From contig JAAUYW010000121.1 in assembly GCA_014804915.1 (NCBI GenBank), positions 1 through 6,168 of the forward strand: a DNA stretch of 6,168 nucleotides. The letters run 5' to 3'. The notes beneath the pieces were generated by a model. The model searched no databases, was not told the origin of the DNA, and saw only the letters and a list, made by a program, of their open reading frames with translations. Positions 5,896 to 6,168 of this stretch are shown here, in pieces. The first letter of the stretch is position 1. Every line of letters begins with the position of its first letter. This DNA comes from Desulfovibrio sp. (GTDB lineage: Bacteria > Desulfobacterota > Desulfovibrionia > Desulfovibrionales > Desulfovibrionaceae). Both the position numbers and the translations under genes were made by a program.

Positions 5896-6168
5896 ATCGC
5901 TATCAATCATAACCTAATGGCTGACAATACGGCCAACGCGCTTGGCACGCATTACGGGCGCCTGCAAACTTCCACGCAAAGGCTTTCAACCGGCCTGCGC
6001 ATCAACAGCGCGGCTGACGACGCGGCAGGGCTTGCGATTCGCGAGCTGATGCGGGCGGATATTGCCGCGCTCAACCAGGGCGCGCGCAACGCCAATGACG
6101 CAATTTCCATGCTGCAGACTTTTGACGGCGCGCTTGGCGTGATAGATGAGAAGCTGATTCGCATGAAG
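5893..6168 (+). CDS. Flagellin, N-terminal part (3' end beyond window)
   Basis: Ninety-two codons are visible and open to the right edge. The product is the filament subunit, exported by the flagellar type III system and polymerised outside the cell. The sequence is the conserved D0/D1 N-terminal helix region: MIAINHNLMADNTANAL, then QRLSTGLRINSAADDAAGLA, then NQGARNANDAISMLQT and DGALGVIDEKLIRMK. Start ATG 5893 has GGAGG 8 nt upstream and gives the short N-terminus usual for flagellins, which lack a cleaved signal peptide. L88-I89-R90 aligns with the LQRVREL segment recognised by TLR5 in enterobacterial flagellins, keeping the Arg. A minor difference is STGLRIN in place of the more common SSGLR. 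The sequence most resembles Desulfovibrio-type flagellins. A hook-associated FlgL-like protein is the alternative but fits this N-terminus less well. Confidence 0.95.
   Translation, partial: MIAINHNLMADNTANALGTHYGRLQTSTQRLSTGLRINSAADDAAGLAIRELMRADIAALNQGARNANDAISMLQTFDGALGVIDEKLIRMK

Noticed and set aside
1..6168. Insertion sequences, CRISPR, tRNA or rRNA genes, phage or defence genes
   Set aside because: No transposase motifs, spaced repeat arrays, cloverleaf-like segments or foreign composition seen; the gene content is ordinary core metabolism and motility.

Overview
The window is a moderately GC-rich stretch of bacterial chromosome with every supported gene on the + strand. It holds seven genes: the 3' part of an M23 metallopeptidase gene, a phosphoglycolate-phosphatase-like HAD hydrolase, MetA, NifU, NifS, a cation diffusion facilitator (CDF) transporter, and the first 92 codons of a flagellin. 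The three-domain NifU beside NifS, the Desulfovibrio-like flagellin N-terminus (AADDAAGLAIRELMRADI) and the style of the M23 protein suggest a motile, probably anaerobic deltaproteobacterium near Desulfovibrionaceae. This is recognition from memory, not a search, so the placement is moderate confidence.

Layout. Positions 1-1671 carry the M23 peptidase and HAD phosphatase, separated by 2 bp and probably co-transcribed. After a 46-bp gap, metA begins at a TTG codon (1718) behind a strong GGGAGG. Next come nifU (1 bp after the metA stop) and nifS (TAATG overlap with nifU), so 1718-4654 is a tightly coupled sulfur block: homoserine activation for methionine, then cysteine desulfurase and Fe-S scaffold. 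A 79-bp gap (4655-4733) holds a strong 15-bp-stem hairpin and a third arm that could compete for pairing. The CDF transporter follows; its family N-terminus is encoded upstream of any ATG/GTG/TTG, so it appears to start at CTG 4734. An AT-richer 268-bp gap (5625-5892) separates it from the flagellin. That gap contains a good sigma-54-type promoter match (GG-N10-GC at 5728-5741), a 10-bp-period direct repeat and a leader with several GGA motifs.

How the genes work together. NifS takes sulfur from cysteine and NifU assembles Fe-S clusters on it. No nitrogenase genes are visible, so a housekeeping NIF-type system is the simplest reading. MetA carries Glu111, the residue that in characterised family members marks acetyl-CoA rather than succinyl-CoA use, so homoserine O-acetyltransferase is the better call. 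The flagellin is probably a separate transcription unit under flagellar control.

I found no mobile element, CRISPR array, tRNA, rRNA or clearly novel multi-gene system. The points most worth a second look are the CTG start with its upstream RNA structure, the MetA specificity residue, and the putative sigma-54 flagellin promoter.
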